From positions 26,903-90,902 of the forward strand of contig NZ_SMMX01000013.1 of assembly GCF_004345005.1 (NCBI RefSeq): a stretch of 64,000 nt of DNA, read 5' to 3'. How positions within the stretch are numbered: the first letter of the stretch is position 1; each line of letters opens with the position of its first letter. The notes beneath the pieces are model-generated. The model was not told the DNA's origin. It saw only the letters and a list, made by a program, of their open reading frames with translations, and searched no databases. The DNA comes from Extibacter muris. GTDB lineage: Bacteria > Bacillota > Clostridia > Lachnospirales > Lachnospiraceae. This document shows positions 24,792-33,826 of this stretch, piece by piece. The translations under genes and the position numbers were made by a program.

Positions 24792-27575
24792 ATGCTTGAT
24801 AAGAGGACAATAGAAGACATCTGTGCAGAGATAAAGGCGCTGGCCGGCACCTATACGCCGGAATGGAACTTTTCGCTTGAAAGGCCCGACACCGGTTCTG
24901 TACTGGCATATATATTTGCAGGGCAGCTGGAAGAAGTAATACGTGCATATAATACGCTTCCGGATAGATATGAAGAAGAGCTTGTGCGGCTGCTTGGGAT
25001 TACACCTCGAAAACCGGAGCCCGCAAGAGCTGTCATCGTGATGGAGCCATCCCCGGGGATGCAGGAAGGAACCCTTGTTAAGGAAGGGAGCCGTTTTTAT
25101 GCGGAGCTTGCGGAACGTGACACGCCGGTCGTATTTGAATCCGCCCATGACATGTTCCTGACCGATGCCAGGATAACGTCTGCCTTTGCCATATCAGAAA
25201 AAGGCAGGACGGTCATCCCCCTCTGCAACGAAGAGGGAGCACTTGCCTGTCCGCTCACTCTCTTTTGTTTTGAGCCTTATATTCCATATAAGAACGAACT
25301 ATATATCAGGCATCCGTGGCTGTTCCGGGGAGAATGGTCCGAATTCTCCATCGGCTTTGGAAGCGTGGACGCGGCAGCCCGGCTCATGGATGACAGCCGG
25401 TTTACCTTCTCGCTTCTTGCAGGAGAAGAGCGGATTCCGGTAACGAAGAAAGTAAGGCGTGGGGAATATATAGCAATAGGGCAGGGTGCGGACAGCGATA
25501 CGCTTGTGATCGAGCGCAAAGGGGTGCCGGACGATGAGCTCGTTCTTCCGGCCATATGCTTTCTGGCGGGACGGCAGTCGGCACCGCCGGAGTATCTGTA
25601 TGACGGCGCACAGGAGATCGCAGGGAATACGGCGGCGGCATTCGGGGAAGAGATCAGCCTGTACAAAGAATGCTATATTGGCTTTGACAGCAGCCTCATC
25701 CGGGAAGGGACAGAGATTGCAGTGGACTTCGGGCTTATATTTAAATCGCGCGAAGTGCGGGATGCCGTGCCACAGGAAGAGGAACTGAAGCTGATCAAGC
25801 GCAGGCCGGACCCGCTGGCAATAGAGCGGACGGCAGAAGTATACATACAGGAAGTATCGCTGTCCTACTATAACGGGCAGGGGTTCCGCAGGCTTCCCGT
25901 TCAGGAGAGCCTGTCCCATATGTTCTCAGGGCCTGACGGTGAAGGCAAGAGAAGGATATCGTTCCTCTGTCCGGACGACTGGGAGGTAATGGAGCAGGAA
26001 GGATACAGAGGACATCTGATACGCCTTCAGATCGTCAAGGCAGACTACTGCTATCATCGTCCCGCCAGGCACCATTTCCCATATCTCACGAATATAGAGG
26101 TGTCATATTCGCAGCGGGAAAGGCAGCTCGACCCGGAGCAGACGATAAGAAGGCAGGGGAATATGGAGACGGACCTGACCGGATATGTCAAGAGGAAGAA
26201 ACCGGTGCCGGCTTTCCTGAAGTTCCCTTACAGAGGGGAGAGCATGCTGTTCGGCTTCGACAAGAAGCCGGCAGGAGGTCCGGTCAGCCTCTATGTCGTA
26301 ATCAAGAAAAACATTAATTTCAGCGGTATCCAGACAGCCTTTGAATACTCCTCCCCGAAGGGATTCCGGCCCCTTAAGGTATTGAACAATACGGAGGAGC
26401 TGAAGAACTCAGGAACTATCCTTTTTGTACCCCCGGCCAACATGTCTCCCATGGATGTGGAAGGCGAGACGAGATACTGGATACGGCTCACGGCAAGGAA
26501 AGCGGCTGCAGACGAAGCGGTACATCCTGTGGCGGAGCATATCTATATCAACGGAGCGGAGGTCTGGAACGTAGAGCGCGGCCCTGTAAAAGCACAGTAT
26601 GCAGAGCGGGCAGTTCCGGGCATGGCATTCCCCGCTCCGGCTGCACAGCTGCTCGATGTGAACATATGGGCAAGAGAAGGGGGGAGGACCGTCCCCTATA
26701 AGGAGATTCCCTCTTTTGACCTTTCTGAGGCGAAGGACAGACATTATGTGGTAGACAGGGCCGGGCAGGAAGTGAGATTCGGAGACGGACGCACGGCCAG
26801 GATACCGTGGAATGCCGAAGGAGCCGCATTTACGATGGAAATCGTAAGCTGTGACGGGGAAGAAGGAAATGTTCCGGAGAATGCCATACAATACGCCGCT
26901 TTCTCTTTGCCCAATGTGGAGCGTATCTACAATCCCCTGGCGGCATCCGGCGGCAGCAACCTGGAGACAGGGGACAGTGTGAAGCGGCGGGGGCGGATGC
27001 TGCTAGGCACAGGAGGAAGGCTTGTATCGGAACAGGATTACGTCAACGCGGCGAAGGCATTTTCCGGTACGGTGGCAAATGCATGGTGCGAGGTAAGAGG
27101 AAAGCAGATTATACTTGCAGTGCTCATGCAGGACTATGAGGCCGGGCCACATTCTTTCCGGCAGATGAAAGACGAGCTTACGGCATATCTGCTGCAGATG
27201 GCTCCGGCGTCAGTGAAGAAAAAGGATCTGCTGGTCCGGGAGCCTGTGTTTGTAAACGTGTCTGTAGAGCTGTGGGTTACTGTGGAAGAATGGAGACGTG
27301 CACTGGAAGAGCGGAGCCGCATACTGGAAGGCCTGTACGGCCTCTTTGGGCCGGTTAAGAGAAGGGGGCGTACAGAGCCGCGTGCCGGTTATGTGCCGAA
27401 GGAATCCCAGATACTTATGGCAGTGAGGTCCTTTTCCCCCATAACAAGGATTGACCATGCCGATATCACTGTAAGCTATGCGGATGAACACGGCAGGCAT
27501 ACGACGGAGCTTGGAAGACTTACCCGATCCCCGTTCATGGTGTGTACGAACGGGACGCATGAGGTACATGTATGA
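24792..27575 (+). CDS. Baseplate J-like wedge protein 1 (Afp11-like)
   Basis: The ATG at 24792 after GGAGGACGGCA gives 927 residues; the frame is open further upstream but no better start is seen. The N-terminal region has the tail-wedge pattern FSLERPDTGSVLAYIFAGQL and RLLGITPRKPEPARAVIVM. A middle beta-rich domain follows, then YVKRKKPVPAFLKFPYRGES, RFGDGRTARIPWN and a typical baseplate J end: VSEQDYVNAAKAFSGTVANA. Wedge proteins form the ring that links spike, sheath and fibres. It overlaps the next gene by 4 bp. Confidence 0.85.
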   Translation: MLDKRTIEDICAEIKALAGTYTPEWNFSLERPDTGSVLAYIFAGQLEEVIRAYNTLPDRYEEELVRLLGITPRKPEPARAVIVMEPSPGMQEGTLVKEGSRFYAELAERDTPVVFESAHDMFLTDARITSAFAISEKGRTVIPLCNEEGALACPLTLFCFEPYIPYKNELYIRHPWLFRGEWSEFSIGFGSVDAAARLMDDSRFTFSLLAGEERIPVTKKVRRGEYIAIGQGADSDTLVIERKGVPDDELVLPAICFLAGRQSAPPEYLYDGAQEIAGNTAAAFGEEISLYKECYIGFDSSLIREGTEIAVDFGLIFKSREVRDAVPQEEELKLIKRRPDPLAIERTAEVYIQEVSLSYYNGQGFRRLPVQESLSHMFSGPDGEGKRRISFLCPDDWEVMEQEGYRGHLIRLQIVKADYCYHRPARHHFPYLTNIEVSYSQRERQLDPEQTIRRQGNMETDLTGYVKRKKPVPAFLKFPYRGESMLFGFDKKPAGGPVSLYVVIKKNINFSGIQTAFEYSSPKGFRPLKVLNNTEELKNSGTILFVPPANMSPMDVEGETRYWIRLTARKAAADEAVHPVAEHIYINGAEVWNVERGPVKAQYAERAVPGMAFPAPAAQLLDVNIWAREGGRTVPYKEIPSFDLSEAKDRHYVVDRAGQEVRFGDGRTARIPWNAEGAAFTMEIVSCDGEEGNVPENAIQYAAFSLPNVERIYNPLAASGGSNLETGDSVKRRGRMLLGTGGRLVSEQDYVNAAKAFSGTVANAWCEVRGKQIILAVLMQDYEAGPHSFRQMKDELTAYLLQMAPASVKKKDLLVREPVFVNVSVELWVTVEEWRRALEERSRILEGLYGLFGPVKRRGRTEPRAGYVPKESQILMAVRSFSPITRIDHADITVSYADEHGRHTTELGRLTRSPFMVCTNGTHEVHV

Positions 27576-29647
27576 TGGAAGAATTAGAGCAGTTGATGGA
27601 AGAGGCGGTATCCCTGGCCGGCATCTATTCGGAAGAATGGACGAACAGGAATCCGTCCGATCCGGGAATGACGATATTGGAGAACCTGTCTGCGCTCCAC
27701 CTCCTGCAAAGAGAAGCTGCTGTACAAGTGACAGAGGCTGCAAGAGTCGGTCTTCTGAAGCTGGCAGGATTCATGCCGCAGGAGCCGGATAATGCAAGGC
27801 TGGTGGTGGAGCTGGCCCAGGAAGGCCCGTTCAGCTTTCCGCAGCATCAGAAGTTCTATGTGGATAACGTCTGCTTTGAGACGGAGGCAGGGGTGCGCAA
27901 TATGCAGGGGCGGCTTCTCGGCGTATATGTAAAGGGGCGGGACGGATTCCGGGAGATAAAGGAGCTGAAGGACGGCGTGCCGCTGAACGCCCGTCCTTTT
28001 GGCAGCCATCCTTCAGCAGGTGACGCGGTATACTTTCTTTTTGATGAGCTTCCCTGTGGAAGGAAAGCAGGTGTGCGGCTGTATGCAGAGGGCATGGGAT
28101 CCGGAACGAGGAATCCGTTCTCTGAGGAAGAGCCGGTGGATTTTGCCAGGATGCAGTGGAGCTGCCTGACCACCCGGGGACATGAGGATATCGTATGCCA
28201 GGATGGGACGCATGGATTCCTGCAGAGCGGAGAGATTGTCCTGTGGATAAATTCGGACCGGCTTGTGAAGGAACAGGTCGGAGCCAGGAAAGGATATTTG
28301 CTCTGCTGCCGTATCGTCGAGGCGGCATATGACAGGGCGCCTGAGATAGCGGCAGTTCATGGGCCCCTCTTCTCGCTCATACAGAGGGATACCCAGTCCT
28401 TTTCCATGAACTTCGGAGGCAGAGAAGACATCCGGATCTGGCCGGTCTTTCCGGAAGAGACCTTCCTCTTCGTATATGTAAGGGAACAGGGACGCGAAGA
28501 TTATATCAGATATGCGGAGCATGCCGGACCGGGCAGTGAGGAGGTGCAAGGCAGATACTATGAGAAGCGCGAGATGGAGGACGGCAGGCTGCAGATCTGC
28601 TTTTTGGACGGGCAGCGCAGATACCTGCCCGCAGAAGAAGATAATGCTGTTGTCGTCATCTGCTGCAACAGAGAGATGATGCTGCACCGGGAGATGGGTG
28701 TACTGGGGGGATGGGAGAACCAGAGGCTTGACCTGCCTCCCGGCGGCTGCACGGACGCAAAAGTGCTCCGCATCGGGGTGAGACGTCCGGGGGACGAAAG
28801 GGGTGCCGGATGTACCTTCTTCCGTCCCGGAACAGATAAGAGGGACGGCGTGTACTACACATACGAGGACGGCAGCGGCCAGATCTGCATCCATGATGCA
28901 GGACCATATACAGGCTGCCATATCTTCCTTTCTGACTATGCGCTGTCCGTATGGGATGCGGGGAATATACGGTCCGGCAATGTACTGGCCTCTGCCGGAG
29001 GAAATGCAGGCGTCCGGGTCCGCAATCCTGTGAGAGGAATGGAAGGGCGTGCGAGGGAATCTGCCAAGGACATCAGAAAGCGGTTTCTGCAGGATATGAT
29101 GCAGCCGGTCTCCGCCGTGACAGAAAAAGATTATAAAGAGCTGGTAATGCAGACGCCAGGGCTGTGCATCCACAAGGTTACGGCTTATTATGAGGAAAAA
29201 AGAAATGAGATATGCGTAGCCGTCATGCCCGGGACAGAAGGCCCCTTTCCCCGGCTGCCCCTTCTGTACCGCCGCCAGATAGAGCGGTATCTCGATAAAA
29301 GAAAGATACTGACGGCTAAGGTATCGGTCAAGGATCCCACTTACATACGGGTGGACGTGTATGTGACAGTCTCTGTGAGAGACAGGGAAACATGGGACAT
29401 TCAGAAGGTCAGGCAGGAGATCGAGTGGGAGCTGGACGACAGGAGGAACACAAGGGAAATCGGACAGAGCATTTCTTTTGACAGCCTTTCCGGCCGGATA
29501 CGCGCCTGCCCGGGGACGGGCCATATACTGGAGCTTAAGGCCATTCCTGCCGGTGTTCCGGGCAGATTCATCCGGCCGGGGACGGACATCCCCATCCCTC
29601 CGGACGCTGCCTGCTATCCGGGGGATATCGTAATACGTGAGGAGTAG
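27572..29647 (+). CDS. Baseplate J-like wedge protein 2
   Basis: This 691-residue protein overlaps the preceding stop. The N-terminus has NPSDPGMTILENLSALHLLQ, a signature of putative baseplate assembly proteins, and LLKLAGFMPQEPDNARLVVE, matching the equivalent block of the upstream protein. The C-terminal part has AVTEKDYKELVMQTPGL, the J-type region, and VDVYVTVSVRDRETWDIQKV, and it ends with a FIRPGTDIPIPPDAACYPG loop. The pair corresponds to the heterodimeric wedge of Afp11/Afp12-type particles. Confidence 0.85.
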   Translation: MMEELEQLMEEAVSLAGIYSEEWTNRNPSDPGMTILENLSALHLLQREAAVQVTEAARVGLLKLAGFMPQEPDNARLVVELAQEGPFSFPQHQKFYVDNVCFETEAGVRNMQGRLLGVYVKGRDGFREIKELKDGVPLNARPFGSHPSAGDAVYFLFDELPCGRKAGVRLYAEGMGSGTRNPFSEEEPVDFARMQWSCLTTRGHEDIVCQDGTHGFLQSGEIVLWINSDRLVKEQVGARKGYLLCCRIVEAAYDRAPEIAAVHGPLFSLIQRDTQSFSMNFGGREDIRIWPVFPEETFLFVYVREQGREDYIRYAEHAGPGSEEVQGRYYEKREMEDGRLQICFLDGQRRYLPAEEDNAVVVICCNREMMLHREMGVLGGWENQRLDLPPGGCTDAKVLRIGVRRPGDERGAGCTFFRPGTDKRDGVYYTYEDGSGQICIHDAGPYTGCHIFLSDYALSVWDAGNIRSGNVLASAGGNAGVRVRNPVRGMEGRARESAKDIRKRFLQDMMQPVSAVTEKDYKELVMQTPGLCIHKVTAYYEEKRNEICVAVMPGTEGPFPRLPLLYRRQIERYLDKRKILTAKVSVKDPTYIRVDVYVTVSVRDRETWDIQKVRQEIEWELDDRRNTREIGQSISFDSLSGRIRACPGTGHILELKAIPAGVPGRFIRPGTDIPIPPDAACYPGDIVIREE

Positions 29648-29655
29648 CGGGGCTT

Positions 29656-30609
29656 ATGAAAAGGTATAAAGTTGACGGGATATTCTCCGTGAGGCCGGGG
29701 GCGGAGACGGGACGCATCTTTCTTCCGCCTGTGGACAGTATGGAGAAGAACACGATGTGGGGAAGGCTCCATATCAGGATGCGTCTGCCGGAAGATGGGC
29801 TGTGCCATATCTATACGCTGGCCGGCAATGATCAGGTAATGGCGGGACAGCGGCTTGATAGCGCCGATGTGGATCCGGATAGAAAAGCAGGCCTTTTCCA
29901 TACATACGGCAGAAAAGCCGGAACAAACAGCGAGAACGTCCTGCTGAACGATATGAGCGGACGTTATCTCTGGATATGCATAGAGGCGATGGGATCGGGG
30001 AAAGCAGTTTTTGATGAGATATTTATCGAGAATCCGGGAGATGAATTTATGCAGATGTTTCCGGATGTATACCAGGAACCGGGCGGCTTCTTCCAGCGCT
30101 ATCTCTCCGTACTGTCCACCTTATACCGGGACATGCAGTCGAAGATAGATGAGAGCGACAGGCTGCTCGACGGGGAGAATGCGGACCGGGAACTTGTCCG
30201 GCTGTACGCAAGGTGGATGGGATTTGGAGGTGTCCGTCTGGGCCTGACGGAAAAGGAAGAGAGGATGCTGCTTTTGAACCTGTACTGGCTGAACCGGAGA
30301 AAGGGTACGAAAGCCGCTGTCCTGCGGCTGTGCGATATCTTTATGGAAGCCGGACCGAACGTCATGGACGTGGCAAAAGAGGAACTCTTCCTTGCGTTTG
30401 AACAGCAGCCCGACCCGGTCAGGAGCGAAAAGTTCTCACGCATTCTCAAGCGCTTTCTTCCGGCCGGATTACGTGTGCGCATCGTGTGCGGTCAGGAACC
30501 CGCCCGCTGCGACGGACATATATATATGGATGTCAATGGCGTGTTAGCGCCGCTCCCGGAAGGGAGCCTGGATACGGGGGCACAGTGTGGAAGGTGTACA
30601 GTATTGTAA
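29656..30609 (+). CDS. Phage tail protein I-like baseplate component
   Basis: It has 317 residues. The C-terminal two thirds carry the tail protein I pattern: FMQMFPDVYQEPGGFFQRYL, LVRLYARWMGFGGVRLGLTE, LNLYWLNRRKGTKAAVLRLC and FLPAGLRVRIVCG. Proteins of this type join the wedge and normally provide the attachment point for tail fibres. The C-terminus is a short Cys-containing tail. No fibre gene follows, which is unusual. A gap of about 70 bp without any frame comes next. Confidence 0.85.
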   Translation: MKRYKVDGIFSVRPGAETGRIFLPPVDSMEKNTMWGRLHIRMRLPEDGLCHIYTLAGNDQVMAGQRLDSADVDPDRKAGLFHTYGRKAGTNSENVLLNDMSGRYLWICIEAMGSGKAVFDEIFIENPGDEFMQMFPDVYQEPGGFFQRYLSVLSTLYRDMQSKIDESDRLLDGENADRELVRLYARWMGFGGVRLGLTEKEERMLLLNLYWLNRRKGTKAAVLRLCDIFMEAGPNVMDVAKEELFLAFEQQPDPVRSEKFSRILKRFLPAGLRVRIVCGQEPARCDGHIYMDVNGVLAPLPEGSLDTGAQCGRCTVL

Positions 30610-30678
30610 AGGGGGCAGAGCTCTTGGGGTGGATAGTATTTACAGCATTTTGGGGGTCAGTCCCCGTGGGAGGTGTTG

Positions 30679-31233
30679 ATGATGGGAGCTTATACGACGA
30701 TTGCTAAGATCAGCGAATCGATGATGAACAACTTAAAAGAGCAGCTCGTGCCGGAGCTTATCCGGTTTCCGGGACAGATCGTGCTGTGCAGCCCCACGCA
30801 GCGGGAGAATGCAAGCCTCGGCATCTTCTTGTACGATATCCAGGAGAGCGAGGCCGTACGACCTCAGACGATGATCGACATATCCGTGGACAGGCAGCAG
30901 TATCCGCCTATCTGCCTGTCGCTCTATTATATGATAACGGCATACTCCGACGGAGACGTGCGTTTCCGCTCTGTGCAGGAAGAGCGGATTCTCGGTAAGA
31001 TTATCCAATATTTTCACGATTACCCGTTCCTAGTGCCCGGCGATAACATGGCAAGGATCGAGCTGCAGAGGGTTTCTACAGAGGATAAGCTGAAGCTGTG
31101 GCCCTTTCAGGATGAGCCATATAAAGTCTCCCTCTTTTATAAGGTTACGCCAGTTGCTATAGATTCAGCAGTTACAAAGGAAGTCACAAGGGTGAGGGAA
31201 CGCAGGGTCAACATGAAACCGATGGGACGTTAG
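30679..31233 (+). CDS. DUF4255/Afp16-like tube terminator (cap) protein
   Basis: The ATG at 30679 is 5 bp after GGGAGG and the next ATG (30682) is equally possible; 184 residues. The DUF4255 pattern is visible in SLGIFLYDIQESEAVRP, ICLSLYYMITAYSDG and RILGKIIQYFHDYPFL. Afp16-type proteins cap the tube and sheath and fix particle length. The C-terminus is basic (VTRVRERRVNMKPMG). Confidence 0.86.
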   Translation: MMGAYTTIAKISESMMNNLKEQLVPELIRFPGQIVLCSPTQRENASLGIFLYDIQESEAVRPQTMIDISVDRQQYPPICLSLYYMITAYSDGDVRFRSVQEERILGKIIQYFHDYPFLVPGDNMARIELQRVSTEDKLKLWPFQDEPYKVSLFYKVTPVAIDSAVTKEVTRVRERRVNMKPMGR

Positions 31234-31268
31234 GGACGGTGCATAGGCGTGAATTGGAGTAGAAGACG

Positions 31269-32801
31269 ATGGATATGACAAGGCAGATGGAAGAAAAGCT
31301 CAGATATGTGCTCTGGACGGCGGATCCGGCAGAAGAGGCGGAGCCGGTAAAACCGGCCGTCTATGCGGGGCAGGAAGCGCAGATATGCCACATGGAAGAA
31401 CGGAGCAGGCAGGGATGTCCGAGGCTCATCGTTGTCCGCGGGGCAGGCGGCTGCGGCAGGAGAACCCTGATGCGTAGGGCAGCCGCGCGGCTGAGAAAGC
31501 CGCTTATATGTGCAGACATGGAAATGCTGTATCAGTGCTGCCTTGAGAACGGAAATGCTGTCTTTGGCGTACTGTCCCGGATGTTGGCAGAGAAGAGACC
31601 GATGTTCTGCCTGATCGCCGGACGAAAGGAAGATGACGAGGGGCGGTGGGGCGAGCTGCTGTATGGCCTTATAAATGAAGGAATCTCCTGTTATGTGGTA
31701 ACGGACAGAAGCATTGCACTGCCACGGGAGGGGAGCTATGAGCAGGCGGAAATCAGGCTTCGTCCTCCCGATATCGCCCAGCGGGTGATGCTCTGGGAAT
31801 ATTATCTTGGACAGGCCAGGGTCTCGGATACAGTAAAGGCCCCAGTTCTGGCGGGGCGATATACGCTGAACGCAGGAGCGGTAGCGCGTGTGGTGCGTTC
31901 TGCCGGCCTTTACCGTGACGGCGAAGGCAGAGACCTGGTTGAGGAGCAGGATCTTGTAAAGGCTGTGGACATGTATCAAAATGAGAATTTCAGCGAATTT
32001 GCGGTGCGGATACCCACGGCATATACCTGGGAGGATCTGATCGTATGTGCGGATACAAGGGCGAGGCTCCGGGAGCTGTGCGGCCAGGTCACGTACAGAA
32101 GCCTCGTAGGCGGCGATTGGGGCTTTTATGAGGGCAAGCCATATGGCCGCGGAATCAGCGCCCTGTTCTACGGCCCTTCCGGCACAGGCAAGACGATGGC
32201 AGCCCAGATAATAGCTGGAGAGCTCGGGCTGCCGCTATACCGGGTGGATATGTCCCAGATGATGAGCAAATACATCGGCGAGACGCAGAAGAATATAAGC
32301 AGCCTGTTCGACAAGGCAAAGGATATGGATATCGTGCTGCTTTTTGACGAGGCGGATGCGTTCTTTACGAAGCGGACCGGCGTAAAGGATTCCCATGACC
32401 GTCACTCGAACGGGGAGATTGCCCATCTGCTCCAGAGGATGGAAGACTACGAGGGCATTACGATACTGACGACGAACCTGAAGGACAATATGGACGAGGC
32501 GTTCCGACGGCGCATCAGGATGATGGTGGAATTTCAGCTCCCGGATGAACAGGAACGCAGGCTCCTCTGGCAGAAAGCTCTGCCTGCAAAGGCTCCGGCC
32601 GGAGATGACGTGGACCTGGACTTCTATGCCCGTCAGTTTGAGCTCTCCGGCAGCGAGATAAAAGAGACGATGCTGAACGCTGCATTTCTTGCAGCGTCAG
32701 AGGGAGGGGCGATAGCAGACCGGCATGTCAAGGCAGCGGTGAAGCAGTGCTATCTGAAGTATGGCAAGCTGATGCTGCCGGAAGAGCTGGAAGGCAGATA
32801 G
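31269..32801 (+). CDS. eCIS AAA+ ATPase (Afp15-like)
   Basis: This 510-residue AAA+ ATPase is required for assembly or release of eCIS particles. The canonical C-terminal domain has Walker A GPSGTGKT (302-309), Walker B LLFDEADA (357-364), sensor 1 ILTTNLKDN and arginine finger area DEAFRRRIR. The N-terminal half contains a P-loop-like GAGGCGRRT (58-66) inside a second, degenerate nucleotide-binding domain. The two-domain layout is standard for eCIS ATPases. It lies at the expected place after the cap gene. Confidence 0.93.
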   Translation: MDMTRQMEEKLRYVLWTADPAEEAEPVKPAVYAGQEAQICHMEERSRQGCPRLIVVRGAGGCGRRTLMRRAAARLRKPLICADMEMLYQCCLENGNAVFGVLSRMLAEKRPMFCLIAGRKEDDEGRWGELLYGLINEGISCYVVTDRSIALPREGSYEQAEIRLRPPDIAQRVMLWEYYLGQARVSDTVKAPVLAGRYTLNAGAVARVVRSAGLYRDGEGRDLVEEQDLVKAVDMYQNENFSEFAVRIPTAYTWEDLIVCADTRARLRELCGQVTYRSLVGGDWGFYEGKPYGRGISALFYGPSGTGKTMAAQIIAGELGLPLYRVDMSQMMSKYIGETQKNISSLFDKAKDMDIVLLFDEADAFFTKRTGVKDSHDRHSNGEIAHLLQRMEDYEGITILTTNLKDNMDEAFRRRIRMMVEFQLPDEQERRLLWQKALPAKAPAGDDVDLDFYARQFELSGSEIKETMLNAAFLAASEGGAIADRHVKAAVKQCYLKYGKLMLPEELEGR

Positions 32802-32845
32802 ATGAGCAGGAACAGGAATAGTGAATGAAAAAGGAGGTGGGAGGG

Positions 32846-33235
32846 ATGGCACAGGCAGCGGTTGACGGTGCAGTGCTAACGTGCAGCTTCGGCACGGCGC
32901 CGTGTACGCTCCGGGCAACTTCACAGCAGATGTGCCAGGCGGACGGCAAACCGATGGCAACGATACAGGATATGGCAGGGAAGACCAATATATCCGGATT
33001 CGCCATGTGTACATCGCTGGCGAACCCGCAGGTGGCGTCCGCCACAGCGGCGGCGCTCGGCGTGCTCACCCCGCAGCCGTGCAATTGTATGGCTGCGGCA
33101 CCATGGTTAAACCCGGGAAAGGCACCCCTTGTCAAAAAAGTGCCGTGTCTTAGAAGCGATGCAAAGCTGATGTGCATGAACGGCATGGGTGTCATAACGA
33201 TAACAGCCCCCGGGCAGTTCAAAGTAAATGTGTAA
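32846..33235 (+). CDS. PAAR-like spike-tip protein (DUF4280)
   Basis: The ATG at 32846 follows AAAGGAGG at 8 bp and is preferred to one at 32825; 129 residues. It has the DUF4280 pattern: VDGAVLTCSFGTAPCTLRA, DMAGKTNISGFAMCTSLANP, MAAAPWLNPGKAPLVKKV and a CLRSDAKLMCMNGMGVITI end. It is rich in conserved Cys. Such proteins sharpen the spike tip and can carry effectors. In Afp the tip gene sits between gp25 and J; here it is behind the ATPase with the cargo-like genes, consistent with a role in loading cargo. Confidence 0.83.
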   Translation: MAQAAVDGAVLTCSFGTAPCTLRATSQQMCQADGKPMATIQDMAGKTNISGFAMCTSLANPQVASATAAALGVLTPQPCNCMAAAPWLNPGKAPLVKKVPCLRSDAKLMCMNGMGVITITAPGQFKVNV

Positions 33236-33259
33236 CACAGTTCAGACAGGAGGTGCCCT

Positions 33260-33586
33260 ATGTACCAGTACGAAGAAAAAAAGAGGACACAGGTCAACAG
33301 GACCGGAATACCGGACCGTGTAAAAGAAAAGTTCGAGGACCATTCGGGCTATTCCTTCGATGATGTGAAAGTGCATTATAATTCTGACAGGCCTGCGCAG
33401 TTCCAGGCGCTTGCGTATACGCAGGGTCAGGACGTGTATATAGGTCCGGGACAGGAACGGCATCTCGGCCATGAACTGGGACATGTCGTGCAGCAGATGG
33501 AAGGAAGAGTAGTCCCCACGGCAAAGGTAAACGGGCAGCCGGTGAATGATGATACAGCGCTGGAGAGGGAGGCAGACCGTATGTAA
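33260..33586 (+). CDS. DUF4157 protein with HELGH metalloprotease motif, short
   Basis: This 108-residue protein starts after AGGAGGTGCCCT. DUF4157 is a domain typical of proteins carried by eCIS, and it often precedes a toxin domain. The motif HELGHVVQQ lies at residues 71-79, and the domain pattern LALAYTQG-type (FQALAYTQGQDVYIGPGQE) and ALEREADRM are visible. The protein ends right after EADRM with no toxin domain attached. It may be a stand-alone protease that processes or chaperones cargo, or a remnant of a longer effector. The next frame is +1 relative to it. Confidence 0.8.
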   Translation: MYQYEEKKRTQVNRTGIPDRVKEKFEDHSGYSFDDVKVHYNSDRPAQFQALAYTQGQDVYIGPGQERHLGHELGHVVQQMEGRVVPTAKVNGQPVNDDTALEREADRM

Positions 33587-33623
33587 CCTTCAGGGATCTG
33601 AGCATAAAAAGGATGGGTGTGTT

Positions 33624-33812
33624 ATGTGGAGCCATGAACAGCCGGAAAGAAAACAGAAGAAAAGTCAGACGGCAGACGGAAACCGGAAGTCCTGCACCGG
33701 CTTTCTGCCTGTACAGGAACCTCTCATTCCACGGACATACGGTAATGTCATCCAGCGGCGTCTTGCGCATATGGCGGAAACATTCTATAATAGAGGCACA
33801 GACGAAAGATAA
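33624..33812 (+). CDS. Short ORF with VIQRR motif, possible eCIS cargo leader or remnant
   Basis: A 62-residue frame starts with ATG at 33624, with AAAAAGGA about 7 bp upstream. Its N-terminus (MWSHEQPERKQKKSQT) resembles that of the preceding DUF4157 protein in its charged, flexible character. The segment GNVIQRRLA carries the VIQR element often seen near the N-terminus of eCIS-associated cargo. It is in the +1 frame relative to the DUF4157 gene and ends 14 bp before the next start. It may be a small cargo protein or a broken remnant. Confidence 0.42.
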   Translation: MWSHEQPERKQKKSQTADGNRKSCTGFLPVQEPLIPRTYGNVIQRRLAHMAETFYNRGTDER

Positions 33813-33826
33813 GACAGGAGGATGCC

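Noticed and set aside
17772..32801. A prophage or tailocin instead of an eCIS
   Set aside because: No capsid, terminase, integrase, holin or endolysin gene is present, and the AAA+ ATPase, DUF4255 cap, DUF4280 tip and DUF4157 genes are eCIS features.
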